Of a stretch of DNA of 17,874 nt, positions 9,101 to 15,385 are shown piece by piece. Origin of the DNA: CBDTYW01 sp965364735 (GTDB lineage: Bacteria; Actinomycetota; Nitriliruptoria; Nitriliruptorales; Nitriliruptoraceae); assembly GCA_965364735.1 (NCBI GenBank), contig CBDTYW010000049.1, positions 1 to 17,874 on the forward strand, written 5' to 3'. The notes beneath the pieces were generated by a model that made no database searches, was not told the DNA's origin, and saw only the letters and a program-made list of their open reading frames with translations. How positions within the stretch are numbered: the first letter of the stretch is position 1; every line of letters starts with the position of its first letter. Both the position numbers and the translations under genes were made by a program.

Positions 9101-9311
9101 GACGGGGAGGGGGCCGCGCATCAACGGCTCCATCGGCAACCCGCAGTGGGTGCCCGGCTTCGTCACCAACCCCGGCCACGGCCGTTCCAACTTCAACTTC
9201 ACCTCGATCGATCTGCCGCCGGGCACCTACGACCTGCGGGTCCGCGCGATCGACGACACCGAGCGCTGGAGCGACCCGTACACGAAGATCCTGGTCGAGC
9301 TGACCGGCTGA
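6195..9311 (+). CDS. secreted delta-60-type beta-propeller protein with five C-terminal Ig-like repeats
   Basis: This 1038-aa protein is predicted to be exported: arginines in the first 13 residues, a hydrophobic core (about 14-34) and a likely cleavage after SFA. Residues about 45-450 carry delta-60 (DUF5122-like) blade motifs, including VGGSFTKI, VAGDFNSIDGI, VGGAFSSINGVSRSRLA and VGGHFRF, typical of a beta-propeller. Five tandem repeats follow, beginning near residues 459, 574, 689, 810 and 929 (110-121 aa each). Most share a GSLGDY-like turn, an NPG/DPG...TxW motif and a GxYxxRxxAxD strand, as in bacterial Ig-like domains. No LPXTG motif, C-terminal membrane segment or enzyme motif is visible, so adhesion, matrix or ligand binding is more likely than catalysis. 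ATG at 6195 has AGGGA 4 nt upstream and places the signal peptide correctly; the open frame upstream of it is antisense to the neighbouring gene. Specific function unknown. Confidence 0.88.
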   Translation: MPSLRTSARPRRVLNAVAMVATLLLTLLTGVPGSFAEVQGQLVPDSPRGDTPYVVDGEVLALAQVGDRVLVGGSFTKIRQSSGDPDIVQPHLFAYDVDTGLIDPSFTPDVHRTVRDLEAAAEADTFFVAGDFNSIDGITRRKVAKMSLDGTVDATFVANAIAYVNSIVRDGDALYVGGAFSSINGVSRSRLAAVSTTTGVVDPGFDLPLTEGVGVGGWMEVKAVDIAPGTGRLFVAHSARKIAGQTRTGVAVIDTAADVATLASWRSDLFEDNLADLGGSIRMSDAAVSPDGSFVIVGTSGGDKPPTNDVAIRFPMDGGAGVEPDWVSRHFDSVYAVDVSDAAVYVGGHFRFQEAPGSTNPFPGDPDKNYGWGQGDGGAVVLGDEVVAREQVGALDPLTGKALPWNPGANGQEGVLELELTPRGLLLGHDGILIDGQAIGRHGFFDLASGDVVSDTPLSEVLAPLDGQTIPASVDFTFSGTAEAQDGVDRIKLEVQEVDSKDYLNPDGSLGDYAQMLVTIDDPGAQQTSWSYTASLPVGDYVVRTRAFDLNGIRQVGKDIVKFQVRDFENAPPDARIVDPADGSSDFLSNSFTVSGTAEAGEGVAAVKISILDENANAYVQADGSLGDYVEFDASLTSPGTVSTGWSFPVTLVDGTYRFFAKAVGSAGGQDDGPHMVRYLLYPGNAAPAVAIDAPLDDQVFDGPQPITISGTATDDAGVDRIYAQVFDLNANKGLGFNGFYGSKVRWFPIDVDDPGALSTTWSWTAPENLPLGHYRIRAYARDVVGVDTVNVDRPSIEVTLTVPGDDAPVMLMDSPANAQQVFASNDIVVGGTATDDQGVTAVGIRVWHYGEKLWAQPDGSLSVYVDIPATLSNPGATSTTWSVPLTLPDGKYRIEAQAFDTVGQHDELTQWGQDRYNIWLFPGDALPTASIFTPTAGQVIAGTTIGVGGEILDDRAVQEVEVYLRHTTTGRGPRINGSIGNPQWVPGFVTNPGHGRSNFNFTSIDLPPGTYDLRVRAIDDTERWSDPYTKILVELTG
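7569..9308 (+). repeat. five tandem Ig-like protein repeats
   Basis: The repeat units begin near nucleotides 7569, 7914, 8259, 8622 and 8979. They are diverged at the DNA level but keep aligned landmarks in protein: a GTA/GGT strand, a GSLGDY-like turn (weaker in units 3 and 5), then PG followed by T-x-W, and a final Tyr-Arg-Ala-Asp strand. At 110-121 residues they are longer than a common ~90-residue Ig-like domain. Confidence 0.8.
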
Positions 9312-9334
9312 GCACGAAGATCCTCCGGGTCCGG

Positions 9335-9364
9335 TTGGCCACATGCGGCCGGGCCGGGTAGGAT
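9335..9364 (+). promoter_or_regulatory. candidate promoter of the rplU-rpmA(-obg-proB) operon
   Basis: TTGGCC (9335-9340) and TAGGAT (9359-9364) are separated by 18 nt, placing transcription start near 9371. No other TANNNT hexamer exists between 9365 and the rplU start, so this is the best candidate in the gap. Confidence 0.5.
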
Positions 9365-9374
9365 CTGGCTCGCT

Positions 9375-9399
9375 CGGCGCCGCGTGGCGCCGTTTCTTC
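9375..9399 (+). promoter_or_regulatory. GC hairpin with T-rich tail in the rplU leader
   Basis: CGGCGCC (9375-9381) and GGCGCCG (9386-9392) form a perfect 7-bp stem with a GCGT loop, followed at once by TTTCTTC (9393-9399). It could be a rho-independent terminator for the upstream secreted-protein gene (64 nt past its stop) or, if the promoter at 9335-9364 is used, a hairpin at the very 5' end of the rplU transcript. The sequence does not decide between these. Confidence 0.5.
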
Positions 9400-9477
9400 A
9401 TGCCCTGCCCGTGATCATGGTCGCTCGTCGGCCTTCTCAGGCAGCGCACCCCCCAGATTTCCCAGTTCCCCCTTCCG

Positions 9478-9482
9478 AGGAG
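9478..9482 (+). promoter_or_regulatory. ribosome-binding site fixing the rplU start
   Basis: AGGAG lies 6 nt before GTG at 9489. This rules against the upstream in-frame starts at 9384 (GTG) and 9417 (ATG), which would add an atypical N-terminal extension to L21. Confidence 0.7.
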
Positions 9483-9488
9483 TACGTC

Positions 9489-9791
9489 GTGTACGCGGTC
9501 ATCGCCACCGGCGGCAAGCAGTACCGGGTCCAGCCCGGTGCAGAGATCACCGTCGAGAAGCTCGATGGTGCAATCGGCGATGACGTGCAGCTGCGTCCCG
9601 TCCTCATCGTCGGCGACGACGGCGGGGTCACCGCTGGTCCGGACCTCGGAGACCGGAGCGTCACCGCGACGATCACCGGCCACCACAAGGGCCCGAAGCT
9701 CGTCGTCTTCACCTACAAGAACAAGTCGCGGCAGCGGAAGAAGAACGGCCACCGCCAGCTGCACACGACCATCAAGGTCGACGCGATCTGA
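9489..9791 (+). CDS. rplU: 50S ribosomal protein L21
   Basis: L21 is a 23S rRNA-binding protein of the large ribosomal subunit. With the GTG start at 9489 the product is 100 aa, the normal family length, and begins with the hallmark YAVIATGGKQYRV. The C-terminal half shows the typical basic stretch (KNKSRQRKKNGHRQ, about residues 77-90) that contacts RNA, followed by TTIKVDAI. It is first in the order rplU-rpmA-obg-proB, which is widespread in Actinomycetota. It is separated by 39 nt from rpmA with no hairpin between, so the two are almost certainly co-transcribed. A hairpin with a T-rich tail precedes it and may modulate expression. Confidence 0.97.
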   Translation: MYAVIATGGKQYRVQPGAEITVEKLDGAIGDDVQLRPVLIVGDDGGVTAGPDLGDRSVTATITGHHKGPKLVVFTYKNKSRQRKKNGHRQLHTTIKVDAI

Positions 9792-9830
9792 GCCACGCCA
9801 CGGCGCGGTTCACGACCTGAGGAGCATCTC

Positions 9831-10088
9831 ATGGCACACAAGAAGGGCGGCGGCTCGTCCAACAACGGCCGCGACTCCAACCCCCAGTACCTCGGTGTGA
9901 AGAAGTTCGGCGGCGAGTCCGTCCGTTCTGGCAACATCATCGTCCGTCAGCGCGGGACCAAGTTCCACCCGGGCGTCAACGTGCGCAAGGGCAGCGACGA
10001 CACCCTCTTCGCGGTTGCTGACGGGCACGTCAAGTTCCGTCACTCCGGCAAGCGCACCTACGCCGAGGTCGTGGCCCTCGAGGGCTGA
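9831..10088 (+). CDS. rpmA: 50S ribosomal protein L27
   Basis: L27 is a large-subunit protein whose N-terminus reaches the peptidyl-transferase centre. The 85-aa product starts MAHKKGGGSSNNGRDS and contains YLGVKKFGGESV and GNIIVRQRGTKFHPG, all diagnostic. The protein begins directly with MAHKKG, so it lacks the cleavable N-terminal extension known in Firmicutes L27. TGAGGAG at 9818-9824 ends 6 nt before ATG and is the strongest ribosome-binding site in the block. It is followed by a strong hairpin before obg, which probably sets a lower level for the genes downstream. Confidence 0.98.
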   Translation: MAHKKGGGSSNNGRDSNPQYLGVKKFGGESVRSGNIIVRQRGTKFHPGVNVRKGSDDTLFAVADGHVKFRHSGKRTYAEVVALEG

Positions 10089-10107
10089 CCCCAGCGACAT
10101 CACTCTC

Positions 10108-10134
10108 CGGCGGCGGTCCTCGTGACCGCCGCCG
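10108..10134 (+). terminator. strong intercistronic hairpin between rpmA and obg
   Basis: CGGCGGCGGTC (10108-10118) and GACCGCCGCCG (10124-10134) form a perfect 11-bp stem with a 5-nt loop (CTCGT). The following sequence, TGCAGTTTCCC, has only a weak T tract. It ends 27 nt before the obg start codon and no TANNNT is visible after it, so it probably acts as a leaky terminator, a processing site or a 3' stabiliser for the rplU-rpmA message. Confidence 0.6.
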
Positions 10135-10161
10135 TGCAGTTTCCCAGCAGAAGGTTCCGTC

Positions 10162-11766
10162 ATGGCCGAGGGCGTCGAGTTCGTCGACGAGGCCACCATG
10201 TATGCCCGCGGTGGTCGCGGCGGCAACGGAGCCATGTCGTTCCGTCGTGAGAAGCACGTTCCGCGTGGCGGCCCCGACGGCGGCGACGGCGGCGCGGGTG
10301 GCGACGTCGTCCTGATCGCCGACGAGAACATCACCTCGCTGCTGGACCTGCATCGCCTGCCGCACCGTCGAGGTGGGCCGGGCGTCCACGGTGAGGGCGA
10401 CAAGAAGACCGGCGCCGACGGCGAGGACGCGATCGTCCGCGTGCCCATCGGCACCGTCGTCCGTGACGTGGAGAGCGGTCGGATCATCGCCGACCTGATC
10501 ACCCAGGACCAGACGTTCGTCGCGGCCGAGGGTGGCCGCGCCGGCCGTGGCAACGCGGCCTTCGTGAACCGCTTCCGGCGCCTGCCGCGCTTCGCCGAGC
10601 AGGGGGAGGGCGTCGAGGACCGCATCCTGCGTCTCGAGCTCAAGGTCATCGCCGACGTCGGGCTCGTCGGCTTCCCGTCAGCGGGCAAGTCGTCGCTCGT
10701 CTCCCGGCTCTCGGCCGCACGGCCGCGCATCGAGGCGTGGCCGTTCACGACGCTGACGCCGCACCTCGGCGTCATGCGCGGCGGCGACACCCCCGACGGC
10801 ACGCCGATCGACGTCGTCCTCGCGGATGTCCCGGGCCTCATCGAAGGAGCGTCCGAGGGCAAGGGCCTCGGACACCGGTTCCTGCGCCACATCGAGCGGT
10901 GCCACGTGTTGCTGCACGTCATCGACGGATCGCCGATGGACATGAGCCGAGACCCCGTGAGCGACCTGGCGATCCTGCGCGAGGAGCTGCGCAAGCACGA
11001 CCCGAGCCTGCTCGAGCGTCGTCAGCTCGTCGTCCTCAACAAGATCGACCTCCCCGACACCCTCGCAGCAGACGATCTCTACGGCGAAGCCCTCCGCGCC
11101 GACGGTGATGAGGTCATCCTCGTCTCGGCGGTGAGCGGCGAGGGCCTCGACACGCTCCGGTACCGCCTCGGTGCCATCGTGGCCGAGGAGCGGGAGCACC
11201 GCGGTCCCCAGGTCATCGAAGGTCCGCGCGAGCACGTCGTCGTCGGTCTTGACGGTGTCGGTGGCTCGCATCGCGACCGCGAGCAGGCCTTCACGATCAA
11301 GCGCCTCGACACCGGCGCGTTCGCGGTCGTGGGACGCCGCGTCGAGCGGTGGGTCTCGATGCTCGACCTCAACAACCCCGACGCGGCCTACTACCTCCAG
11401 GGCCGGCTGTACCGGGCCGGTGTCGACCGGGAGCTCGCGAAGGCGGGCGCCCGCGAGGGCGACGAGGTCGTCATCGGCAGCCTCGCCTTCGAGTACGAGC
11501 CGGACCTGCGCCACCTTCCGATCGAGGAGCGCGAAGCGATCCTCGCGGACGAGGGCGTCGTCGGAGAGCTGGTGCGGACGGCCGACGGCACGCTGGTGGA
11601 GGTCGCCACCCTCCAGGAGCTCGACCGTCACGGCACGGAAGCCGCCGAGGAGGCCAAGGTCGAAGCAACCTTGGCCGCGCTCGAAGCGGCCGATGCGGCC
11701 GCCGCGGCGATCGGTGCTGATGCCGCCACCAACGCTGACGCCGATGCGGACGTGGAGCCGGCGTGA
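10162..11766 (+). CDS. obg: GTPase Obg/CgtA, ribosome assembly factor
   Basis: Obg is a GTPase that binds the 50S subunit and supports ribosome assembly and growth control. The 534-aa product has the Gly-rich Obg domain (about 1-160, with GGRGGNGAMSFRRE and GGPDGGDGGAGGDV). The G domain follows, with G1 GFPSAGKSS (170-178), G3 DVPG (222-225), G4 NKID (293-296) and G5 SA (322-323). An OCT domain, known from Gram-positive Obg proteins, spans about 374-446, and an acidic Ala-rich tail covers about 447-534. AGAAGG at 10149-10154 lies 7 nt before ATG. The stop overlaps the proB GTG by 4 bp (GTGA), so proB is translationally coupled. Expression relative to rpmA may be reduced by the hairpin just upstream. 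Confidence 0.97.
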   Translation: MAEGVEFVDEATMYARGGRGGNGAMSFRREKHVPRGGPDGGDGGAGGDVVLIADENITSLLDLHRLPHRRGGPGVHGEGDKKTGADGEDAIVRVPIGTVVRDVESGRIIADLITQDQTFVAAEGGRAGRGNAAFVNRFRRLPRFAEQGEGVEDRILRLELKVIADVGLVGFPSAGKSSLVSRLSAARPRIEAWPFTTLTPHLGVMRGGDTPDGTPIDVVLADVPGLIEGASEGKGLGHRFLRHIERCHVLLHVIDGSPMDMSRDPVSDLAILREELRKHDPSLLERRQLVVLNKIDLPDTLAADDLYGEALRADGDEVILVSAVSGEGLDTLRYRLGAIVAEEREHRGPQVIEGPREHVVVGLDGVGGSHRDREQAFTIKRLDTGAFAVVGRRVERWVSMLDLNNPDAAYYLQGRLYRAGVDRELAKAGAREGDEVVIGSLAFEYEPDLRHLPIEEREAILADEGVVGELVRTADGTLVEVATLQELDRHGTEAAEEAKVEATLAALEAADAAAAAIGADAATNADADADVEPA

Positions 11767-12878
11767 GGTTCGCCCGCCCCGAGCTGGTCGTCGTCAAGAT
11801 CGGCTCCTCGAGCCTCCGCGGATCTGATGGGCGCCTGGACCTGGACCGCGTGGCAGACATCGCGGCGCAGATCGCCACCGTCCGCGCCGCGGGCACGCAG
11901 GTCGTCCTGGTGTCGTCGGGAGCCGTCTCGGCCGGCATGGGCCTGCTCGGGCTCGACCGGCGACCGACGGACCTGCCGACCCTCCAGGCCTGCGCGGCGG
12001 CGGGGCAGGGCGAGCTCATGCACGCCTGGCAGCGTGAGCTGGCCGGACACCGCCTGACCGGAGCCCAGATCCTGCTGACGCAGGACGACTTCGTGCGACG
12101 CGGCCACTACCTGAACGCGCGCACGACCCTTCGTCGCCTGCTCGAGCTTGGCGCGGTTCCGGTCATCAACGAGAACGACGCGGTCGCGACCGAAGAGCTC
12201 GCCTACGGCGACAACGACCGGCTCGCAGCGCTCGTCTCCGGCATGGTCGACGCGGGGCTCCTCCTCATGCTCAGCGACGTCGACGGGCTCTACGACGGTG
12301 ATCCGCGTGGACAGAGCGGTGCGGCGGTGATCGAGCGCATCGACGACCCGACGCAGACGCAGTCGCTGACGATCGGTGGCACGGGCTCGTTCGTCGGCAG
12401 CGGAGGCATGCGCACCAAGGTCGCCGCTGCCACCGTCGCCGTCGCGAGCGCAGCGGACGCGGTGGTCGCGAACGCGGCCACCCCCGGCGTGGTCGCCTCC
12501 GCGGTCAGCGGGGAGAACGTCGGCACGTGGTTCGTCGCGGGCGCCCGCCGCCCGGACGCACGGCGGCTCTGGATCGCCTTCGCGCTGAGCCCGCACGGCA
12601 CGATCGTCGTTGACCACGGCGCCGTCCGGGCCCTGCGCGACGGTGGCCGCAGCCTGCTCTCGGTCGGCGTGGTGCACGTGACCGGGTCCTTCCTCGCGGG
12701 CGACCCGGTGGAGGTCCAGGACCCCGACGGGACGCCCATCGCCCGTGGGCTCGTCGGTCTCGACGCGACCGATGTCAGCAAGATCGTCGGCATGACGACC
12801 GCGGCAGCCGCGGCGGCCCACGGTGACCGCTTCGCACGCGCGGTCATCCATCGTGACGACCTCGTGGTGCTGACTTAG
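11763..12878 (+). CDS. proB: glutamate 5-kinase
   Basis: ProB phosphorylates L-glutamate to gamma-glutamyl phosphate, the first and normally proline-inhibited step of proline synthesis, in the cytoplasm. The 371-aa product has an amino-acid kinase domain with VVVKIGSSSL (Lys12), VLVSSGAVSAGM, VINENDAV and GTGSFVGSGGMRTK, and a C-terminal PUA domain (about 281-360), which is the long bacterial form. The GTG start lies inside the end of obg with GGAG (11754-11757) 5 nt upstream. The usual partner proA is not adjacent: three envelope genes come between them. A candidate promoter for the next gene lies in the last proB codons. Confidence 0.97.
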   Translation: MRFARPELVVVKIGSSSLRGSDGRLDLDRVADIAAQIATVRAAGTQVVLVSSGAVSAGMGLLGLDRRPTDLPTLQACAAAGQGELMHAWQRELAGHRLTGAQILLTQDDFVRRGHYLNARTTLRRLLELGAVPVINENDAVATEELAYGDNDRLAALVSGMVDAGLLLMLSDVDGLYDGDPRGQSGAAVIERIDDPTQTQSLTIGGTGSFVGSGGMRTKVAAATVAVASAADAVVANAATPGVVASAVSGENVGTWFVAGARRPDARRLWIAFALSPHGTIVVDHGAVRALRDGGRSLLSVGVVHVTGSFLAGDPVEVQDPDGTPIARGLVGLDATDVSKIVGMTTAAAAAAHGDRFARAVIHRDDLVVLT

Positions 12879-12881
12879 GAT
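12853..12881 (+). promoter_or_regulatory. candidate promoter for the lemA-DUF2207-lipoprotein(-proA) block
   Basis: GTGACG (12853-12858) and TAGGAT (12876-12881) are spaced by 17 nt, overlapping the end and the TAG stop of proB. Start of transcription would be near 12888, about 28 nt before the LemA ATG. The -10 hexamer is identical to that proposed for rplU. Confidence 0.42.
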
Positions 12882-12893
12882 CGCGTCCGATCC
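12878..12893 (+). other. small inverted repeat after proB
   Basis: GGATCG (12878-12883) and CGATCC (12888-12893) form a 6-bp stem with a CGTC loop. No T tract follows, and the repeat overlaps the proposed -10 box and start site, so it might be an operator or chance. Confidence 0.25.
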
Positions 12894-12915
12894 CGGTTGA
12901 CGGAGAGGACAGACG

Positions 12916-13479
12916 ATGGACGGCATGCTGCCGGTGTTGCTGGTCGTGCTTGGCGTTGGCCTCATCCTCGGCGTCGTCGTCGTGGCGATCTACAACGGGC
13001 TCGTGCGGCTGCGGAACAAGGCCGACGAGGCGTGGTCCGGCATCGACGTCCAGCTGCAGCGACGCCTCTCGCTCGTGCCGAACCTCGTCGAGGTCGTCAA
13101 GGGGTACGCCAACCACGAGGAGTCGGTGCTGGTCGCGGTGACCGAGGCGCGCTCTCGTGCCGTCGGGGCGAGCGGCCAGGTCGACCGCGGCACCGCGGAG
13201 GCCGAGCTCACCCAGTCCCTGCGATCCCTGTTCGCGGTCGCCGAGGGCTACCCGGAGCTGAGGGCGGACGCGGGCTTCCGTGACCTGCAGGCCCAGCTGG
13301 CCCGCCTCGAGGACGACATCGCGCTCTCTCGCCGCTACCACAACGCCACCGTCGAGGACCTCAACACCAAGATCGACACCTTCCCGTCCGTCCTGGTCGC
13401 GCGGGCCTTCGGGTTCGAGCGTCGTGGGTACTTCCAGGCGGGCGACGACGCCGTCGCGGTGCCGGAGGTTCGGCTCTGA
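12916..13479 (+). CDS. lemA: LemA family membrane-anchored protein
   Basis: This 187-aa protein has a single N-terminal membrane segment (about residues 4-25) followed by the LemA helical domain. Conserved family features are YNGLVRLRNKADEAWSGIDVQLQRR, then LVPNLVEVVKGYANHE at about residues 53-68, and RYHNATVEDLNTKIDTFPS near residues 140-160. LemA-family function is poorly defined; the helical domain is expected on one face of the membrane. GAGG at 12905-12908, 7 nt before ATG, supports the start. The stop codon overlaps the proposed CTG start of the next gene, a DUF2207 protein, and LemA-DUF2207 pairs recur in bacteria, so the two products probably work together at the envelope. Confidence 0.93.
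   Translation: MDGMLPVLLVVLGVGLILGVVVVAIYNGLVRLRNKADEAWSGIDVQLQRRLSLVPNLVEVVKGYANHEESVLVAVTEARSRAVGASGQVDRGTAEAELTQSLRSLFAVAEGYPELRADAGFRDLQAQLARLEDDIALSRRYHNATVEDLNTKIDTFPSVLVARAFGFERRGYFQAGDDAVAVPEVRL
13464..13468 (+). promoter_or_regulatory. ribosome-binding site pointing to a CTG start codon
   Basis: GGAGG lies inside the end of lemA, 7 nt before CTG at 13476. No ATG, GTG or TTG in that frame is near it. The next in-frame ATG, at 13518, has no ribosome-binding site. Confidence 0.6.
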
Positions 13480-15371
13480 GCCCCGGTGCGCGAGGTCGGG
13501 CCTCCGTCGTCCTTGCCATGCTCTGCGGGCTGGTGTTCGCTGGCTGGCCTGCGTCGGCCCAGCTGGCCGAGTCCGGCTGGCAGATCGACGAGTTCGCGGT
13601 GGTCCTCGACGTCCAGGCCGATGGCACCGTCGATGTGACCGAGACGATCACGGTCGACTTCGCCGAGGTCTCTCGTCGCGGCATCTACCGGACGATCCCC
13701 GTCCTCTATGCCCTCCCTGCCGGTGAAGCGGTGCCCGAGGGGCAGACCGAGGACTGGTGGCGCGTCGTGGAGCTGCGCCTTGACCAGGTGACCCGCAACG
13801 GCCGGGAGGACGGCGTCGAGGCGACGCAGCCGGACCGCTTCGCGCAGGAGCAGGATCTCGTCATCCGCGTCGGCGAAGAGGATCAGTTCCTCGACGGCGT
13901 GCAGATCTACGAGCTCCGCTACACGATCGACGGGGCCATGAACCGCCCCGACGAAGGGCCGGAGCTCTACTGGAACGCGACCGGGAACGGCTGGGGCGTC
14001 CCGATGGCGTCGGTCACCGTCGACGTGACCGGTCCGGGGATCAACCGCGCGATCTGCTTCGCCGGGTACGTCGGCGCGGTCAGCCCGTGCGGCGCCACCA
14101 CCATGGGGGCAGACGGCAGCATCCGGTTCGCGGCATCGAGTCTTGACCGGTTCGAAGGCGTGACGGTCGTCGTGGGCTTCCCCCCTGGCGCCGTCACGGT
14201 GAACCCTCCGATCCTCGAGCACCGTTGGTCGCTCGGCTGGGCGCTGGCCGGCAGCAGCGCAACGATCCCCGTCACGGCCCTGACCTCCGTGCTGGTGCTC
14301 GCTGGCCTGATCTCGCTGATCTGGCGTCAGGGCCGCGACCGTGTCACCCGCGGAGGGCTCGCGCTCGACGCGCACGTTGACGGCAACCGGGCAGGTGAGG
14401 CCGAAGCCCGCAGGCGCGGGCTCTTCGAGCCCTTGACGGTCGGCGTTCGTCTGCGGCCCCCTGAGGAGCTGCGGCCCGGGCAGCTCGGCCTGATCGTCGA
14501 CGAGCGCGTCGACGAGATCGACGTGACCGGGACGATCATCGACCTCGCGGTCCGCGGCCACCTCAGCATCGAGGAGCTGCCGACGACCGGGATCCTCTGG
14601 TTCGCGAAGGCGGACTTCGTGCTCCGTGAGATCGTCGCCGAGGCCGGGGCCGACGTCGATCCGACGAGCAGCTACGAGGCGCTGCTTCTTCGCAAGCTCT
14701 TCGACGGACGGGCCGAGGTCCGCGTCTCCGAGCTCAGCGGCACGTTCGCGGAGAGCTACGCGATGGTCGTCCGCGCGATCTACGAGGACGGACGCCTCCG
14801 TCGATGGTTCAACGGACGCCCCGACAAGGTGCGGTCGCGGTGGATCGGGGTCGGTGTGGTCGCGCTCATCCTGTCGATCGCCGCGTTCGTCGTCGGGATC
14901 TTTGTCTCGAACATGGCGGTCGTCGCCGTGCCCCTGGTGTTGGGGTCGCTCGCGTTGCTCATCGGCCACCGCTGGATGCCACATCGCACTCCCAAGGGCT
15001 CGGCGCTCCTTGCCGAGACGCTCGGGTTCCGCGAGTTCATCCGCACCGCCGAGGTTGACACCATGGCCTTCGCGGAGCGGGAGTCGATCTTCCTCGAGTA
15101 CCTGCCGTACGCGATCGTCTTCGGGGTCGTGGACGAGTGGGCGAACCGCTTCGCCGCGCTGGGCCTTGACCTCGGCGCGGCGTTGAGCGGCATCTGGATC
15201 CATCCGCACGGCTCGTCGTTCGACCGGATGTCGTCCGGCCTCGGGACCTTCACCGCGAACATCGGCTCGAGCATGGCGACGGCGCCGCCGTCCTCTGGCG
15301 GAGGTGGTGGCTTCTCCGGTGGCGGGTTCTCCGGTGGTGGCTTCGGTGGTGGCGGTGGTGGCTCCTGGTGA
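13476..15371 (+). CDS. DUF2207 domain membrane protein, probable CTG start
   Basis: DUF2207 proteins are uncharacterised membrane proteins. From CTG 13476 the product is 631 aa. Residues 1-28 form a full signal peptide (two arginines, a hydrophobic core, PASA cleavage site). The extracytoplasmic DUF2207 domain (about 30-255, with GTVDVTETITVDF and the RRGIYRTIP motif) follows, then a membrane segment (about 264-283), a soluble region, a pair of membrane segments (about 457-477 and 480-498) and a Gly/Ser/Phe tail ending GGGGGGSW, characteristic of the family. Starting at ATG 13518 would remove the charged n-region and shorten the signal, and no ribosome-binding site precedes it. GGAGG 7 nt before CTG and the CTGA overlap with lemA favour the CTG start. 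If that is wrong, the gene is 13518-15371. Partnership with LemA is inferred from adjacency. Confidence 0.88.
   Translation: MSPGARGRASVVLAMLCGLVFAGWPASAQLAESGWQIDEFAVVLDVQADGTVDVTETITVDFAEVSRRGIYRTIPVLYALPAGEAVPEGQTEDWWRVVELRLDQVTRNGREDGVEATQPDRFAQEQDLVIRVGEEDQFLDGVQIYELRYTIDGAMNRPDEGPELYWNATGNGWGVPMASVTVDVTGPGINRAICFAGYVGAVSPCGATTMGADGSIRFAASSLDRFEGVTVVVGFPPGAVTVNPPILEHRWSLGWALAGSSATIPVTALTSVLVLAGLISLIWRQGRDRVTRGGLALDAHVDGNRAGEAEARRRGLFEPLTVGVRLRPPEELRPGQLGLIVDERVDEIDVTGTIIDLAVRGHLSIEELPTTGILWFAKADFVLREIVAEAGADVDPTSSYEALLLRKLFDGRAEVRVSELSGTFAESYAMVVRAIYEDGRLRRWFNGRPDKVRSRWIGVGVVALILSIAAFVVGIFVSNMAVVAVPLVLGSLALLIGHRWMPHRTPKGSALLAETLGFREFIRTAEVDTMAFAERESIFLEYLPYAIVFGVVDEWANRFAALGLDLGAALSGIWIHPHGSSFDRMSSGLGTFTANIGSSMATAPPSSGGGGGFSGGGFSGGGFGGGGGGSW
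15294..15368 (+). repeat. Gly-rich GGGFSGGG-type repeat tail
   Basis: A short degenerate DNA repeat built on GGTGG, GGCTTC and TCCGG units encodes the C-terminal Gly/Ser/Phe tail of the DUF2207 protein, ending in Ser-Trp. Such tails are common in this family. Confidence 0.7.
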
Positions 15372-15385
15372 GCGGCACCGGTTGA

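Noticed and set aside
6213..9764. A minus-strand open frame of 1183 codons opposite the secreted propeller gene and rplU.
   Set aside because: Its product is rich in Arg, Asp, Gly and Val without family motifs, and it runs antisense to two well-supported genes. Long antisense frames are expected at this GC content.
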